Assembly (NCBI GenBank): GCA_964616875.1 | Contig: CAZTSJ010000010.1 | Span: 1-5,986, forward strand | DNA: 5,986 nucleotides | Direction of reading: 5' to 3' | From: RBG-16-66-20 sp964616875 | Lineage (GTDB): Bacteria > Pseudomonadota > Gammaproteobacteria > Burkholderiales > SG8-39 | Shown here: in pieces, positions 1 through 5,310 of the stretch | Position numbering within the stretch: position 1 is the stretch's first letter | Layout: every line of letters begins with the position of its first letter | Translations under genes and position numbers: made by a program | The notes under the pieces: model-generated | Told to the model about the DNA's origin: nothing | Seen by the model: only the letters and a program-made list of their open reading frames with translations | The model's database searches: none

Positions 1-90
1 GGCATCCTCGCGCGCATTTACGCGCACCTGTTGTCCCTTGACAACTTCGGCAAGCTGCTCGACCGCAAGGCGACGAAGAAAGCCGCCTGA
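1..90 (+). CDS. C-terminal end of a probable SapC-family protein (5' partial)
   Basis: Frame 1 is open from the first base and ends at TGA (88-90). It gives 29 residues: an IYAHLLSLDNFGKLLDRK segment followed by a short basic tail (ATKKAA). The I-Y-x-H-L-x-S-L-x-N-F pattern near the end matches my memory of the C-terminus of SapC-family proteins (Pfam SapC), named after Campylobacter fetus SapC, which is encoded with an S-layer type I secretion system. Such a gene next to an HlyB/HlyD operon is in keeping with that, although here it converges on the operon rather than belonging to it. Only 29 residues are visible, so the family call is tentative. That this is a real coding end is more certain, because the open frame stops just before a hairpin. 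Confidence 0.5.
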   Translation, partial: GILARIYAHLLSLDNFGKLLDRKATKKAA

Positions 91-99
91 TCGGATGTC

Positions 100-119
100 G
101 TCCCCGCGCAGGCGGGGAC
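100..119. repeat. REP-like perfect hairpin between convergent genes; possible terminator
   Basis: GTCCCCGC (100-107) and GCGGGGAC (112-119) form a perfect 8-bp stem around the 4-base loop GCAG. The hairpin sits in the 33 bases between the stop of the SapC-like gene (90) and the stop of the adaptor gene (124). Neither strand has a T-run after the stem, so it is not a textbook intrinsic terminator. Short GC-rich palindromes of this form are common dispersed (REP-like) elements at gene ends in proteobacteria. It may block 3' exonucleases or convergent transcription for both genes. The hairpin is seen directly; repeat status and function are inferred. Confidence 0.6.
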
Positions 120-123
120 CCAC

Positions 124-1485
124 TTACCGCTCTCTACCGGCCTCGGCCGCGATTTTCTGCACCGGCGAGAGCAGGTACTCGAGCACGCTGCGCTCCGCGA
201 GCTTGATTTCCGCCGTCAACTGCATGCCTGGCAGCAGTGCGTGGCGCGCTTCACCCAGGCGCAGTTCCTGTGTCAGGGGCTCGAGCTGGGCACGGTAGGC
301 ATACGCAGCGCCGCCCTTGGCGCCGTCGCCGCTGCGTTCGGTTGAATCAGCCGAGACACGCGCTACTCGCGCATCGAGCATGCCGTAGCGCTGGAACGGG
401 AAGCTGGCGAGCTTCAGCTTGGCGCTCTGCCCCCCTGTGACGAACCCGGCGTCCTGGTTGGCGAGCCAGACTTCCGCCACCAGCGCCTCGCCATCGGGCA
501 CCAGCGTCAACAATACGGTTCCGGGCGACAGCACCGCGCCCGGCGTTTGCGTCGCGAGATCCTTCACTACGCCGTCGGCCGGAGAGCGCAGCTCGGCGAG
601 TCCCTGCCGGTGGCTGAGCTTTTCCAGTTCCTGCGACAGCCGTGCAAGCTGCGCTTCGGCCTCGACGCGCTCGCCTTGCAGTTGCGCGCGATAGTCGGCC
701 GCAATCTGCGCAGTACGCCGCTCGCCCTGGTCGATCGTCGCGCGCGCGGCCTCGACGCGGTGCTCCTGCGCGCGCAAGTCCTGCTCTCCTTCGTGGCGTT
801 CGCGGCTGCGCTGCGCCAGCATCAGCTTGCCGGCGTAGCCATCACGCGCGAGCCGCTCGAATGCCCGCTCCTGCTCGATCAGCACCGGCAGCGCGCCGGA
901 GAGCTTGCCTTGCGTTTCCAGCGCTGCCTGCATGTCGCGCCGCGCGCGCGCCACCACGCTGCGCTGCTCGGCGAGGCTTGCTTCGTGCGCCCGCGCCCGC
1001 GCCTCGCGCTGCGCTTCCACCTGAGCAAAGAGGCGCGGCGGATCCTCCGGCAGCGCCGCGAGCCGCGCACCGCCCAGTTCAGCGTCGATGCGCCGCAACT
1101 GGAGGCGCCGCAGCGCGATTTCGTTTCGCGCCGTTGCTGCATCGGCTTCGGCCGCGCGCATGTCCATGCGCGCCAGCACCTGGCCCGCGCGCACGCGCTC
1201 GCCCTCCTTCACCAGCAGTTCGCGCATCACGCCGCCCTCCGCGGGTTGCACGATCCGGAGCTGGGATTTCGGCACCAGCCGCCCCTCGGCCACCGCAACG
1301 ACGTCGAGCTTGCCCAGCGCGGCCCAAAGCACGAGCGCGCCTGTCAGGGCGAGCACGGTCCAGAGCACGACGCGCGGCAAAGGAGAAGGCGCTTCTTCCT
1401 GCAGCTGCAGAATGGCGGGCAGGAATTCGGCGCGGCGCGAAACCGTCGCGGCAGACCTGGTTTCGGCGCGCACCGGCAGTTTCAT
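124..1485 (-). CDS. hlyD: HlyD-family type I secretion periplasmic adaptor (membrane fusion protein)
   Basis: The 453-residue protein is close in length to E. coli HlyD (478). It would link the inner-membrane ABC exporter to a TolC-like outer-membrane channel across the periplasm. A short cytoplasmic N-terminus precedes one membrane segment at about 38-57. A first lipoyl half-motif (about 69-108, including VQPAEGGVMRELLVKEGERV) is followed by a long Ala/Arg/Glu/Gln-rich coiled coil (about 110-295). The second lipoyl half-motif begins LRSPADGVVKDL (about 299-330), and a beta-barrel and membrane-proximal region ends in LLPGMQLTAEIKLAERSVLEYLLSPVQK, very typical of HlyD. The ATG start overlaps the transporter stop as ATGA (1482-1485), and AAAGG lies about 8 bases upstream, so the two genes are translationally coupled. 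The family is certain; the cargo is unknown. Confidence 0.95.
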   Translation of the reverse strand: MKLPVRAETRSAATVSRRAEFLPAILQLQEEAPSPLPRVVLWTVLALTGALVLWAALGKLDVVAVAEGRLVPKSQLRIVQPAEGGVMRELLVKEGERVRAGQVLARMDMRAAEADAATARNEIALRRLQLRRIDAELGGARLAALPEDPPRLFAQVEAQREARARAHEASLAEQRSVVARARRDMQAALETQGKLSGALPVLIEQERAFERLARDGYAGKLMLAQRSRERHEGEQDLRAQEHRVEAARATIDQGERRTAQIAADYRAQLQGERVEAEAQLARLSQELEKLSHRQGLAELRSPADGVVKDLATQTPGAVLSPGTVLLTLVPDGEALVAEVWLANQDAGFVTGGQSAKLKLASFPFQRYGMLDARVARVSADSTERSGDGAKGGAAYAYRAQLEPLTQELRLGEARHALLPGMQLTAEIKLAERSVLEYLLSPVQKIAAEAGRER

Positions 1486-3602
1486 GTGCCCGACCTTTGC
1501 TGCTTCGTGTTGAAGTGATCAGCCGTCACAACGGGGCCATCGAGACGCGTCACCTTGTCGACCGTGAGGCCTTCGGGCACTTGATGTGAAATGAACAGAA
1601 CCGTCGCGCTGCCGCGCAGGCGGCTCACGGTGCGCGCGAACGACTCGGCGGTATCCCGGTCGAGACTAGCGGTCGCCTCATCGAAGATCAGGATTCTCGG
1701 ACGGCGCAGCAACGCACGCGCGATCGCGATGCGCTGCTTCTGGCCTCCGGAGATGCCGACACCGTTCTCGCCGACCTGGGTGCGGTAGCCCTGCGGCAGT
1801 CCCTCGATGAAATCGTGAATCTCCGCCTGGCGGCAGGCATCCATCACTTCGCTGGCGCCCGCGTGCGGCTGCGCCGCGATCAGATTCTCGAACAGCGTTC
1901 CTGAGAACAGGCGCGTCTCCTGCGGCACGATGCCGAAGTGCATGCGCAACTCGTTCGCCGCGAGCAGGCGCGTGTCGCGCCCGTCGATGCGCACCGAACC
2001 GGCGGCCGGAAGATAGAAACCCTGCAGCAGCCTTGCGAGCGTGCTCTTGCCGCTGCCCGAGGGACCGGTCAGCGCCACACAGCTGCCGGCCTCTATCGTG
2101 AGACTGAAATTCTCGTACACCGGCGCAAGTTCGTCGCGATAGCGAAAGGTGACGTTGTCGATCTCGATCCGGCCTGTCACTTCGGCAGAGCGCGCCGGAG
2201 TCAGGCTGTAGATCTCGGCCGGCGCATCCATCAGATCGCCGAGGCGCTGCACCGCGATCGCGGCCTGCTGGAATTCCTGCCACAGACTAGCCAGCCGCAA
2301 GGCCGGTTGCGCGAGGCGTGCGGAGAACATCTGGAAGGCGACCAGCATGCCGATGGTGAAGCCCTCCTGGGTCATCACCATCCAGGCGCCGACGCCGAGA
2401 ATCGCGACCGCCAGCGTCTGCTCGACGCCGCTCGCGAGCACGCCGTAGGCATTCGCCAGTTGCCGAGTGGCGAAACTCGCGCGCAGGTAGTCGGCCAGGT
2501 TGCGCCCGAAGCGGGCCGCCACCTGCGGTTCCATCTGCAGGGACTTGATCGTTTCCATCGCAGCCACGTGTTCGGTGACGAAGGCCTGATTGCGCGCGCC
2601 CAGCAGGAACTGCTCGTTGATCCGCCGCCGCAACAATGGCGTAACGGCGAGACTGGCCACCGCCAGCACGCAGATCAGCGCAACCGCGATCAGGGTAAGC
2701 GGCACGCTGTACCAGAGCATCACGGCGAGAAACACGATCAGGAACGGCACGTCGAGCAGTACGCTGGCCGCCGCCCCGGTGACGAACTCGCGTATCGTTT
2801 CCACGCCGTGCAGGCGCGCCACCAGCGTTCCCGTCGGCCGGGTCTCGAAGTAGCGCGGCGGCAGGCGCAGCAGGTGCTCGAAAACGCGCATGCCGAGCAC
2901 CGAATCGATGCGGTTGCCCGTATGCAGCAGCAGGTACTGGCGGGCGTAGGAAAGCGCGGCGCTGAAGGCAATGAACATGCCGAGCGCGGCGAGAATCACC
3001 GTCAGCGTGCTGCTCGAGTGGTGCACTACGACCTTGTCGATGATCACTTGCGTGCACAACGGCGTCGCGAGCGCGACCAGCTGCAGCACCAGCGAAGCGG
3101 CCAGCACTTCGCGCCAGATGGTCTTGTGGCGCAGCAGCTCCGGTATGAACCAGCGCAGCCCGAACGGACGGTTGGTCAGGCCCGGCTCGCCGGCCGCACT
3201 CTGCGGCGCTTCCTCAGGCAACGCGACCTGCAGCACATCGGGTGCATAGCGGCCCGCGAACTCCCGCAGCGGGACGTCCCTTGGTGCCGCTTCGCGCTCG
3301 GCGACCAGTGCGGTCTGCGAATCCGCCGCAAGCACCAGCGCGAGGCGAGCGCCGCCCTCATCCTTGCGCACTGCGAGCAGCGGGAGCAACGCGTGCTTCA
3401 AGTCGCGCGCCGCAATGGTTCTGAGGGAAATCTTCAGGCCGAGTCCGCCGGCGGCATGCATCAGGGCCGCGACATCGAGCGGCGGCGGGAACTGCTGCAG
3501 CACGGTGCGCGCGTCGAACGGCACGCGCTGCGCCCTGCACAGGCCCGCGAGTGCCCAAAGCAGATCGCCTGCTTCGATCGGCGTATCCAGTTGCAAGGAC
3601 AA
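1482..3602 (-). CDS. hlyB: HlyB-type type I secretion permease/ATPase
   Basis: The 706-residue length is almost that of E. coli HlyB (707). It is an inner-membrane ABC exporter that drives one-step secretion of unfolded cargo, usually RTX proteins, with HlyD and TolC. Domains: a C39-peptidase-like domain (about 10-130) without the usual catalytic Cys or His context, so a cargo-binding rather than a cleaving domain; a membrane domain (about 160-440) with the HlyB-like run YFETRPTGTLVARLHGVETI at 251-270; and a nucleotide-binding domain (about 478-690). That domain has Walker A GPSGSGKST (513-521), Q-loop Q561, signature GISGGQ (616-621), Walker B ILIFDE with catalytic E642, D-loop SLD (646-648) and H-loop H673. 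It starts at TTG: the frame has no ATG between an upstream in-frame TAA and codon 48, and a strong Shine-Dalgarno sits 6 bases before the TTG. It is first gene of the hlyB-hlyD operon. Confidence 0.96.
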   Translation of the reverse strand: MSLQLDTPIEAGDLLWALAGLCRAQRVPFDARTVLQQFPPPLDVAALMHAAGGLGLKISLRTIAARDLKHALLPLLAVRKDEGGARLALVLAADSQTALVAEREAAPRDVPLREFAGRYAPDVLQVALPEEAPQSAAGEPGLTNRPFGLRWFIPELLRHKTIWREVLAASLVLQLVALATPLCTQVIIDKVVVHHSSSTLTVILAALGMFIAFSAALSYARQYLLLHTGNRIDSVLGMRVFEHLLRLPPRYFETRPTGTLVARLHGVETIREFVTGAAASVLLDVPFLIVFLAVMLWYSVPLTLIAVALICVLAVASLAVTPLLRRRINEQFLLGARNQAFVTEHVAAMETIKSLQMEPQVAARFGRNLADYLRASFATRQLANAYGVLASGVEQTLAVAILGVGAWMVMTQEGFTIGMLVAFQMFSARLAQPALRLASLWQEFQQAAIAVQRLGDLMDAPAEIYSLTPARSAEVTGRIEIDNVTFRYRDELAPVYENFSLTIEAGSCVALTGPSGSGKSTLARLLQGFYLPAAGSVRIDGRDTRLLAANELRMHFGIVPQETRLFSGTLFENLIAAQPHAGASEVMDACRQAEIHDFIEGLPQGYRTQVGENGVGISGGQKQRIAIARALLRRPRILIFDEATASLDRDTAESFARTVSRLRGSATVLFISHQVPEGLTVDKVTRLDGPVVTADHFNTKQQRSGT

Positions 3603-3606
3603 AGCG

Positions 3607-3614
3607 CCCCTCCC
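3607..3614 (-). promoter_or_regulatory. Shine-Dalgarno deciding the TTG start of hlyB
   Basis: Read on the minus strand, these bases are GGGAGGGG, with the GGAGG core (3609-3613) 6 bases before TTG (3600-3602). The next TTG (codon 3) would be 12 bases away. An in-frame TAA lies about 14 codons upstream with no ATG or GTG between, so the TTG at 3602 is the best start. Confidence 0.8.
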
Positions 3615-3649
3615 GTTTTGCTCGGCGCTGCGCTTGGCGAGTTAGATGT

Positions 3650-3678
3650 GTTCTAGGGTTTTTCTTTTGGTATTGCAA
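3650..3678 (-). promoter_or_regulatory. Candidate sigma-70 promoter of hlyBD (proximal)
   Basis: On the minus strand, TTGCAA (3673-3678, 4/6 to TTGACA) is followed by exactly 17 bases and TAGAAC (3650-3655, 4/6 to TATAAT). Transcription would start near 3643, leaving about a 40-base leader that includes the ribosome binding site. It lies in a stretch of clearly lower GC (25 of 60 bases at 3661-3720). A TTGCA-N7-TGCAA inverted repeat (3673-3689) overlaps its -35 box and could be a regulator site. This is a consensus match only. Confidence 0.35.
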
Positions 3679-3688
3679 ACTTCCTGCA

Positions 3689-3717
3689 AGGATGCACAGC
3701 GCCATTTAACCTGTCAA
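3689..3717 (-). promoter_or_regulatory. Candidate sigma-70 promoter of hlyBD (distal)
   Basis: On the minus strand there is a perfect -35 box TTGACA (3712-3717) with a 17-base spacer. Its -10 box CATCCT (3689-3694) is poor (3/6), so it would probably need an activator or be weak. It would give a leader of about 80 bases. It is an alternative or an addition to the proximal candidate. Confidence 0.35.
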
Positions 3718-3770
3718 CAAACTGGCTTATCCCTGTGTCCTGAAAGCCACACGGCAAGAGGCATTTCGAC

Positions 3771-3803
3771 AAAAAATGACGCAGGTCGCGGTTCGACGTG
3801 CGC
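3771..3803 (-). terminator. Intrinsic terminator after vapC
   Basis: On the minus strand, CGCACGTCG (3794-3802) pairs with CGACCTGCG (3780-3788) across the loop AACCG. This is a 9-bp stem with one C-C mismatch in the middle, extended by a G-T pair (3803/3779). Six consecutive T residues (3771-3776) follow at once. It starts about 11 bases after the vapC stop and would separate toxin-antitoxin transcription from the hlyBD promoters. The mismatch makes it weaker than the rpoD terminator. Confidence 0.68.
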
Positions 3804-3813
3804 CCGAGGGCGG

Positions 3814-4236
3814 TCAGAACGAGACCACGCCCAATCCAATCGCCTTCGCAGCGGCGGCCATCGCTTCATCAAGGCACAGGACGCCCTGCGCCTTACTCGC
3901 CTCCGCGATCGCGAGATGAAGAGCGTCGCCGGCGCGCAGCTTCAGATCCACCTCTCCTGCTAGTTCGGCAGCGCGGCGAAATTCCTCCCGCTGCGGGACA
4001 ACAACCGAGCAGTGTTCCTGCGCGAATCCCAGGACGCGCGCCCGGGCCTGCTTCGCCATCGCGGGCGCGACCTCACCCGTCCTCACCTTGATCGCCGCCG
4101 CACTGGAGAATTCCGCGATAGCCCATTCGCTGACGACTAGGCGCTCGCCGGAATTCTCGATCCACGCGAGGACGGCGTCGCTCTTCGGCTCGCGAATGAA
4201 GGCCGGAACGAGTGCGCTGGTGTCGATGTAGATCAT
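3814..4236 (-). CDS. vapC: PIN-domain toxin, VapC-type ribonuclease
   Basis: This 140-residue protein is a single PIN domain, the usual VapC size. The four acidic residues that bind metal in PIN nucleases are all present: D5 in MIYIDTSALV, E42 in SEWAIAEF, D104 in LRAGDALHLA and D123 in VLCLDEAM. The active site therefore looks intact, not decayed. VapC toxins cut specific RNAs, often tRNA or rRNA, when released from their antitoxin; the target here cannot be told from sequence. The ATG (4234-4236) shares one base with the antitoxin stop (TGATG), and there is no separate Shine-Dalgarno. Translation is therefore probably coupled to the antitoxin, which helps keep the antitoxin in excess. A terminator follows 11 bases after the stop. 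Confidence 0.93.
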   Translation of the reverse strand: MIYIDTSALVPAFIREPKSDAVLAWIENSGERLVVSEWAIAEFSSAAAIKVRTGEVAPAMAKQARARVLGFAQEHCSVVVPQREEFRRAAELAGEVDLKLRAGDALHLAIAEASKAQGVLCLDEAMAAAAKAIGLGVVSF

Positions 4237-4511
4237 CAGTAGCGCGCGCTGCGGCGCATGTCCTTGACCACGGGCGTCGTCACTTTCTGGCGGGCAAGAA
4301 ATTCCCGCATGCGGCGAACTTCGACCTTGCCAATCGCGCGGGCCTCGGCGCTCAGGATCAACCGTCCGTCGGGGGCAATCTCACCGATCAGCGTATCGCC
4401 CTCCCCGACGCCAAGCTGCTTTGCCGATTGTGCAGGGAGCCGCACCGCCAGGCTGTTGCCCCATTTCGCCACGACAAGACCCACGCGCTCGCTGCTTTTC
4501 CCTGCTTTCAT
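4236..4511 (-). CDS. vapB: AbrB/MazE-fold antitoxin (VapB-type) of the PIN toxin
   Basis: From the ATG at 4511 the product has 91 residues. The SpoVT/AbrB swapped-hairpin DNA-binding motif is clear near the N-terminus: LVVAKWGNSLAVRLPA followed by KQLGVGEGDTL. The Arg/Lys-rich C-terminal part (EVRRMREFLARQK to the end) would wrap and inhibit the PIN toxin. An upstream in-frame ATG at 4535 would give 99 residues, but it has no Shine-Dalgarno and lies almost on the predicted transcription start. The ATG at 4511 has GAAGG (4519-4523) 7 bases upstream, so I prefer it. Antitoxins of this kind bind their own promoter, alone and with toxin, and a matching palindrome lies just upstream. The stop overlaps the vapC start. 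Confidence 0.92.
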   Translation of the reverse strand: MKAGKSSERVGLVVAKWGNSLAVRLPAQSAKQLGVGEGDTLIGEIAPDGRLILSAEARAIGKVEVRRMREFLARQKVTTPVVKDMRRSARY

Positions 4512-4522
4512 CTTCGCACCTT

Positions 4523-4546
4523 CATGTATAGCCATGTAGATACATG
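4523..4546. promoter_or_regulatory. Probable VapB operator: inverted CATGTAT/ATACATG repeat
   Basis: CATGTAT (4523-4529) and ATACATG (4540-4546) are a perfect 7-bp inverted repeat with a 10-base spacer. A third copy of CATGTA (4533-4538) lies in direct orientation exactly 10 bases, one helical turn, after the first. The element covers the expected transcription start and the edge of the -10 box of the vapBC promoter, where bound antitoxin or toxin-antitoxin complex would block RNA polymerase. The repeats are seen directly; the operator role is inferred from how this family is normally autoregulated. Confidence 0.65.
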
Positions 4547-4572
4547 GTAGCCTGGACGCCGCAATGGGTCAA
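4544..4572 (-). promoter_or_regulatory. Sigma-70 promoter of vapBC
   Basis: On the minus strand, TTGACC (4567-4572, 5/6 to consensus) is followed by 17 bases and TACCAT (4544-4549, 4/6). The start point would be near 4537, giving a leader of about 26 bases before the ATG at 4511. The -10 box overlaps the outer arm of the palindromic operator by three bases, a normal layout for an autorepressed toxin-antitoxin operon. Confidence 0.6.
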
Positions 4573-4631
4573 GTCCTCGGAGGCATTGAAGTGCGTCGAT
4601 CCCGGGCCCGAGCTGTCGTAGGTGCGGCGTC

Positions 4632-5180
4632 TTACAGCAGGTCGAGAAGCTGACGGCGCTTTATGTCGTACTCCTCCTTGGTAATCAGCCCGTCGTCGAA
4701 GAGCTGCTTGACCTTATTCAGCCTTGCTCGGACGTCGTCTTTCGCGGCTCCAGTTTGCGAATCGCCTGCACCCAACGCGCGTTCTGCAGGAACTGCACCG
4801 GGCCTGGCCAGGCTCCAACTGATGGAGCACAAGTAGCCCCATCGCTCCAGCCCGGCGGTACCTTCAAAGCCCGTGGACGTTTGCTTTCCTTTCAAGTGCA
4901 TTGCCGCGCCGTGCCCGGTCATGGACTCGTACCCGAACCCGGTAACAACGCCATCGGGCTCAATCGTAAGGCGCAGACTCCTCACTAGCGACGACTTGAC
5001 GCTGCCATCTTGAATCGTGGCTTCCGCGCGGCCGTTCATACGTTCGCACTCTTGGTGTTGCCCGGTGAGGTACTTGATCGTCAGCGTGTAGACGCCAGGC
5101 AGCACGGCGTGCGCCGTGCCCGCAGCGATCAAACCGGCGACCGCAGCAATAAATACGACAAGCCACAAGTTGCGTTTCAT
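4632..5180 (-). CDS. Exported protein of unknown function with C-terminal SHOCT motif
   Basis: The 182-residue protein starts at an ATG with GAGGTGA (5184-5190) just upstream. Residues 1-25 form a signal peptide: MKRN, a hydrophobic core, then THA-A-type ending AHA before VLPG. There is no lipobox Cys. Residues 26-125 are an unrecognised, probably beta-rich domain with only two cysteines (C45, C118), which could form a disulfide in the periplasm. A Pro/Ala/Gly-rich linker (about 126-147) leads to a SHOCT motif at about 149-182 (short C-terminal helical motif): RLNKVKQLFDDGLITKEEYD then KRRQLLDLL. SHOCT motifs occur at the ends of many unrelated proteins and are thought to mediate oligomerisation. 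The gene follows the tRNA by 36 bases. Sampled lines are 55-60% GC against about 70% in hlyB. I cannot assign a function. Confidence 0.85.
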   Translation of the reverse strand: MKRNLWLVVFIAAVAGLIAAGTAHAVLPGVYTLTIKYLTGQHQECERMNGRAEATIQDGSVKSSLVRSLRLTIEPDGVVTGFGYESMTGHGAAMHLKGKQTSTGFEGTAGLERWGYLCSISWSLARPGAVPAERALGAGDSQTGAAKDDVRARLNKVKQLFDDGLITKEEYDIKRRQLLDLL

Positions 5181-5209
5181 CGGTCACCTCGAGAGTTGAC
5201 CACGCGCGA

Positions 5210-5240
5210 ATGATAGTGGGCCGGGTTGGAATCGAACCAA
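5210..5240 (-). promoter_or_regulatory. Weak candidate promoter of the SHOCT gene, -35 inside the tRNA
   Basis: On the minus strand, TATCAT (5210-5215) matches the -10 consensus at 5/6 and lies directly after the tRNA 3' end. The best -35 is poor: TTGGTT (5235-5240), in the T arm of the tRNA, with a long 19-base spacer. Transcription would start near 5203 and leave a leader of about 22 bases with the Shine-Dalgarno. Co-transcription with the tRNA is the alternative. Confidence 0.3.
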
Positions 5241-5290
5241 CGACCAAGGGATTATGAGTCCCCTGCTCTGACCAGCTGAGCTACCGGCCC
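5217..5290 (-). tRNA. tRNA with CAU anticodon, most likely tRNA-Ile2 (lysidine-modified)
   Basis: All arms fold: acceptor GGGCCGG/CCGGCCC with discriminator A73, D arm GCTC/GAGC, anticodon stem GGGGA/TCCCT with loop CTCATAA, variable loop TGGTC, and T arm GTTGG-TTCGATT-CCAAC. The total is 74 bases. The CAU anticodon can mean Met or Ile2. The acceptor stem has C4:G69 and C5:G68, pairs known to let TilS choose Ile2 over Met. The G27-T43 pair and the TGGTC variable loop also match E. coli tRNA-Ile2 as I remember it, whereas elongator tRNA-Met differs at these places. Automated pipelines often label this gene tRNA-Met. The bases after A73 are CTA, so CCA must be added by the nucleotidyltransferase. 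It lies between the rpoD terminator and the SHOCT gene. Confidence 0.93.
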
Positions 5291-5310
5291 AGTGCACACA
5301 GTCTATTACC

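Noticed and set aside
547..1589. Long overlapping plus-strand frames (323 and 315 residues) opposite hlyD
   Set aside because: They are shadow frames of the HlyD coding sequence; low-complexity Ala/Arg/Pro or His/Arg products with no family features.
1482..3602. Transporter as a peptidase-containing bacteriocin exporter (C39 family)
   Set aside because: The N-terminal domain lacks the catalytic Cys motif and the His region. C22 is not in a C39 active-site context. It fits the HlyB kind.
1938..3656. 572-residue open frame on the plus strand, opposite hlyB, with a His/Arg/Gln-rich product
   Set aside because: It is the antisense of a certain ABC transporter gene. Its composition is what GC-rich codon bias produces, and it shows no recognisable domain or good ribosome site.
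3358..3705. 115-residue minus-strand frame starting in the hlyB leader (MALCILAGSL...), a possible leader or upstream ORF
   Set aside because: It begins about 100 bases before hlyB and runs out of frame deep into it. Its later part is a shadow of hlyB, and only a weak AGG precedes the ATG. It is not convincing as a regulatory uORF.
3646..3963. Plus-strand frame of 105 residues across the intergenic region and the vapC end
   Set aside because: It has no ribosome site or known motif, and half of it is antisense to an intact PIN-domain gene.
3814..5290. Functional link between the VapC toxin and the nearby CAU tRNA, since some VapCs cut initiator tRNA
   Set aside because: Target specificity cannot be read from this sequence, the tRNA is Ile2-like rather than initiator, and the neighbours are separated by an unrelated gene.
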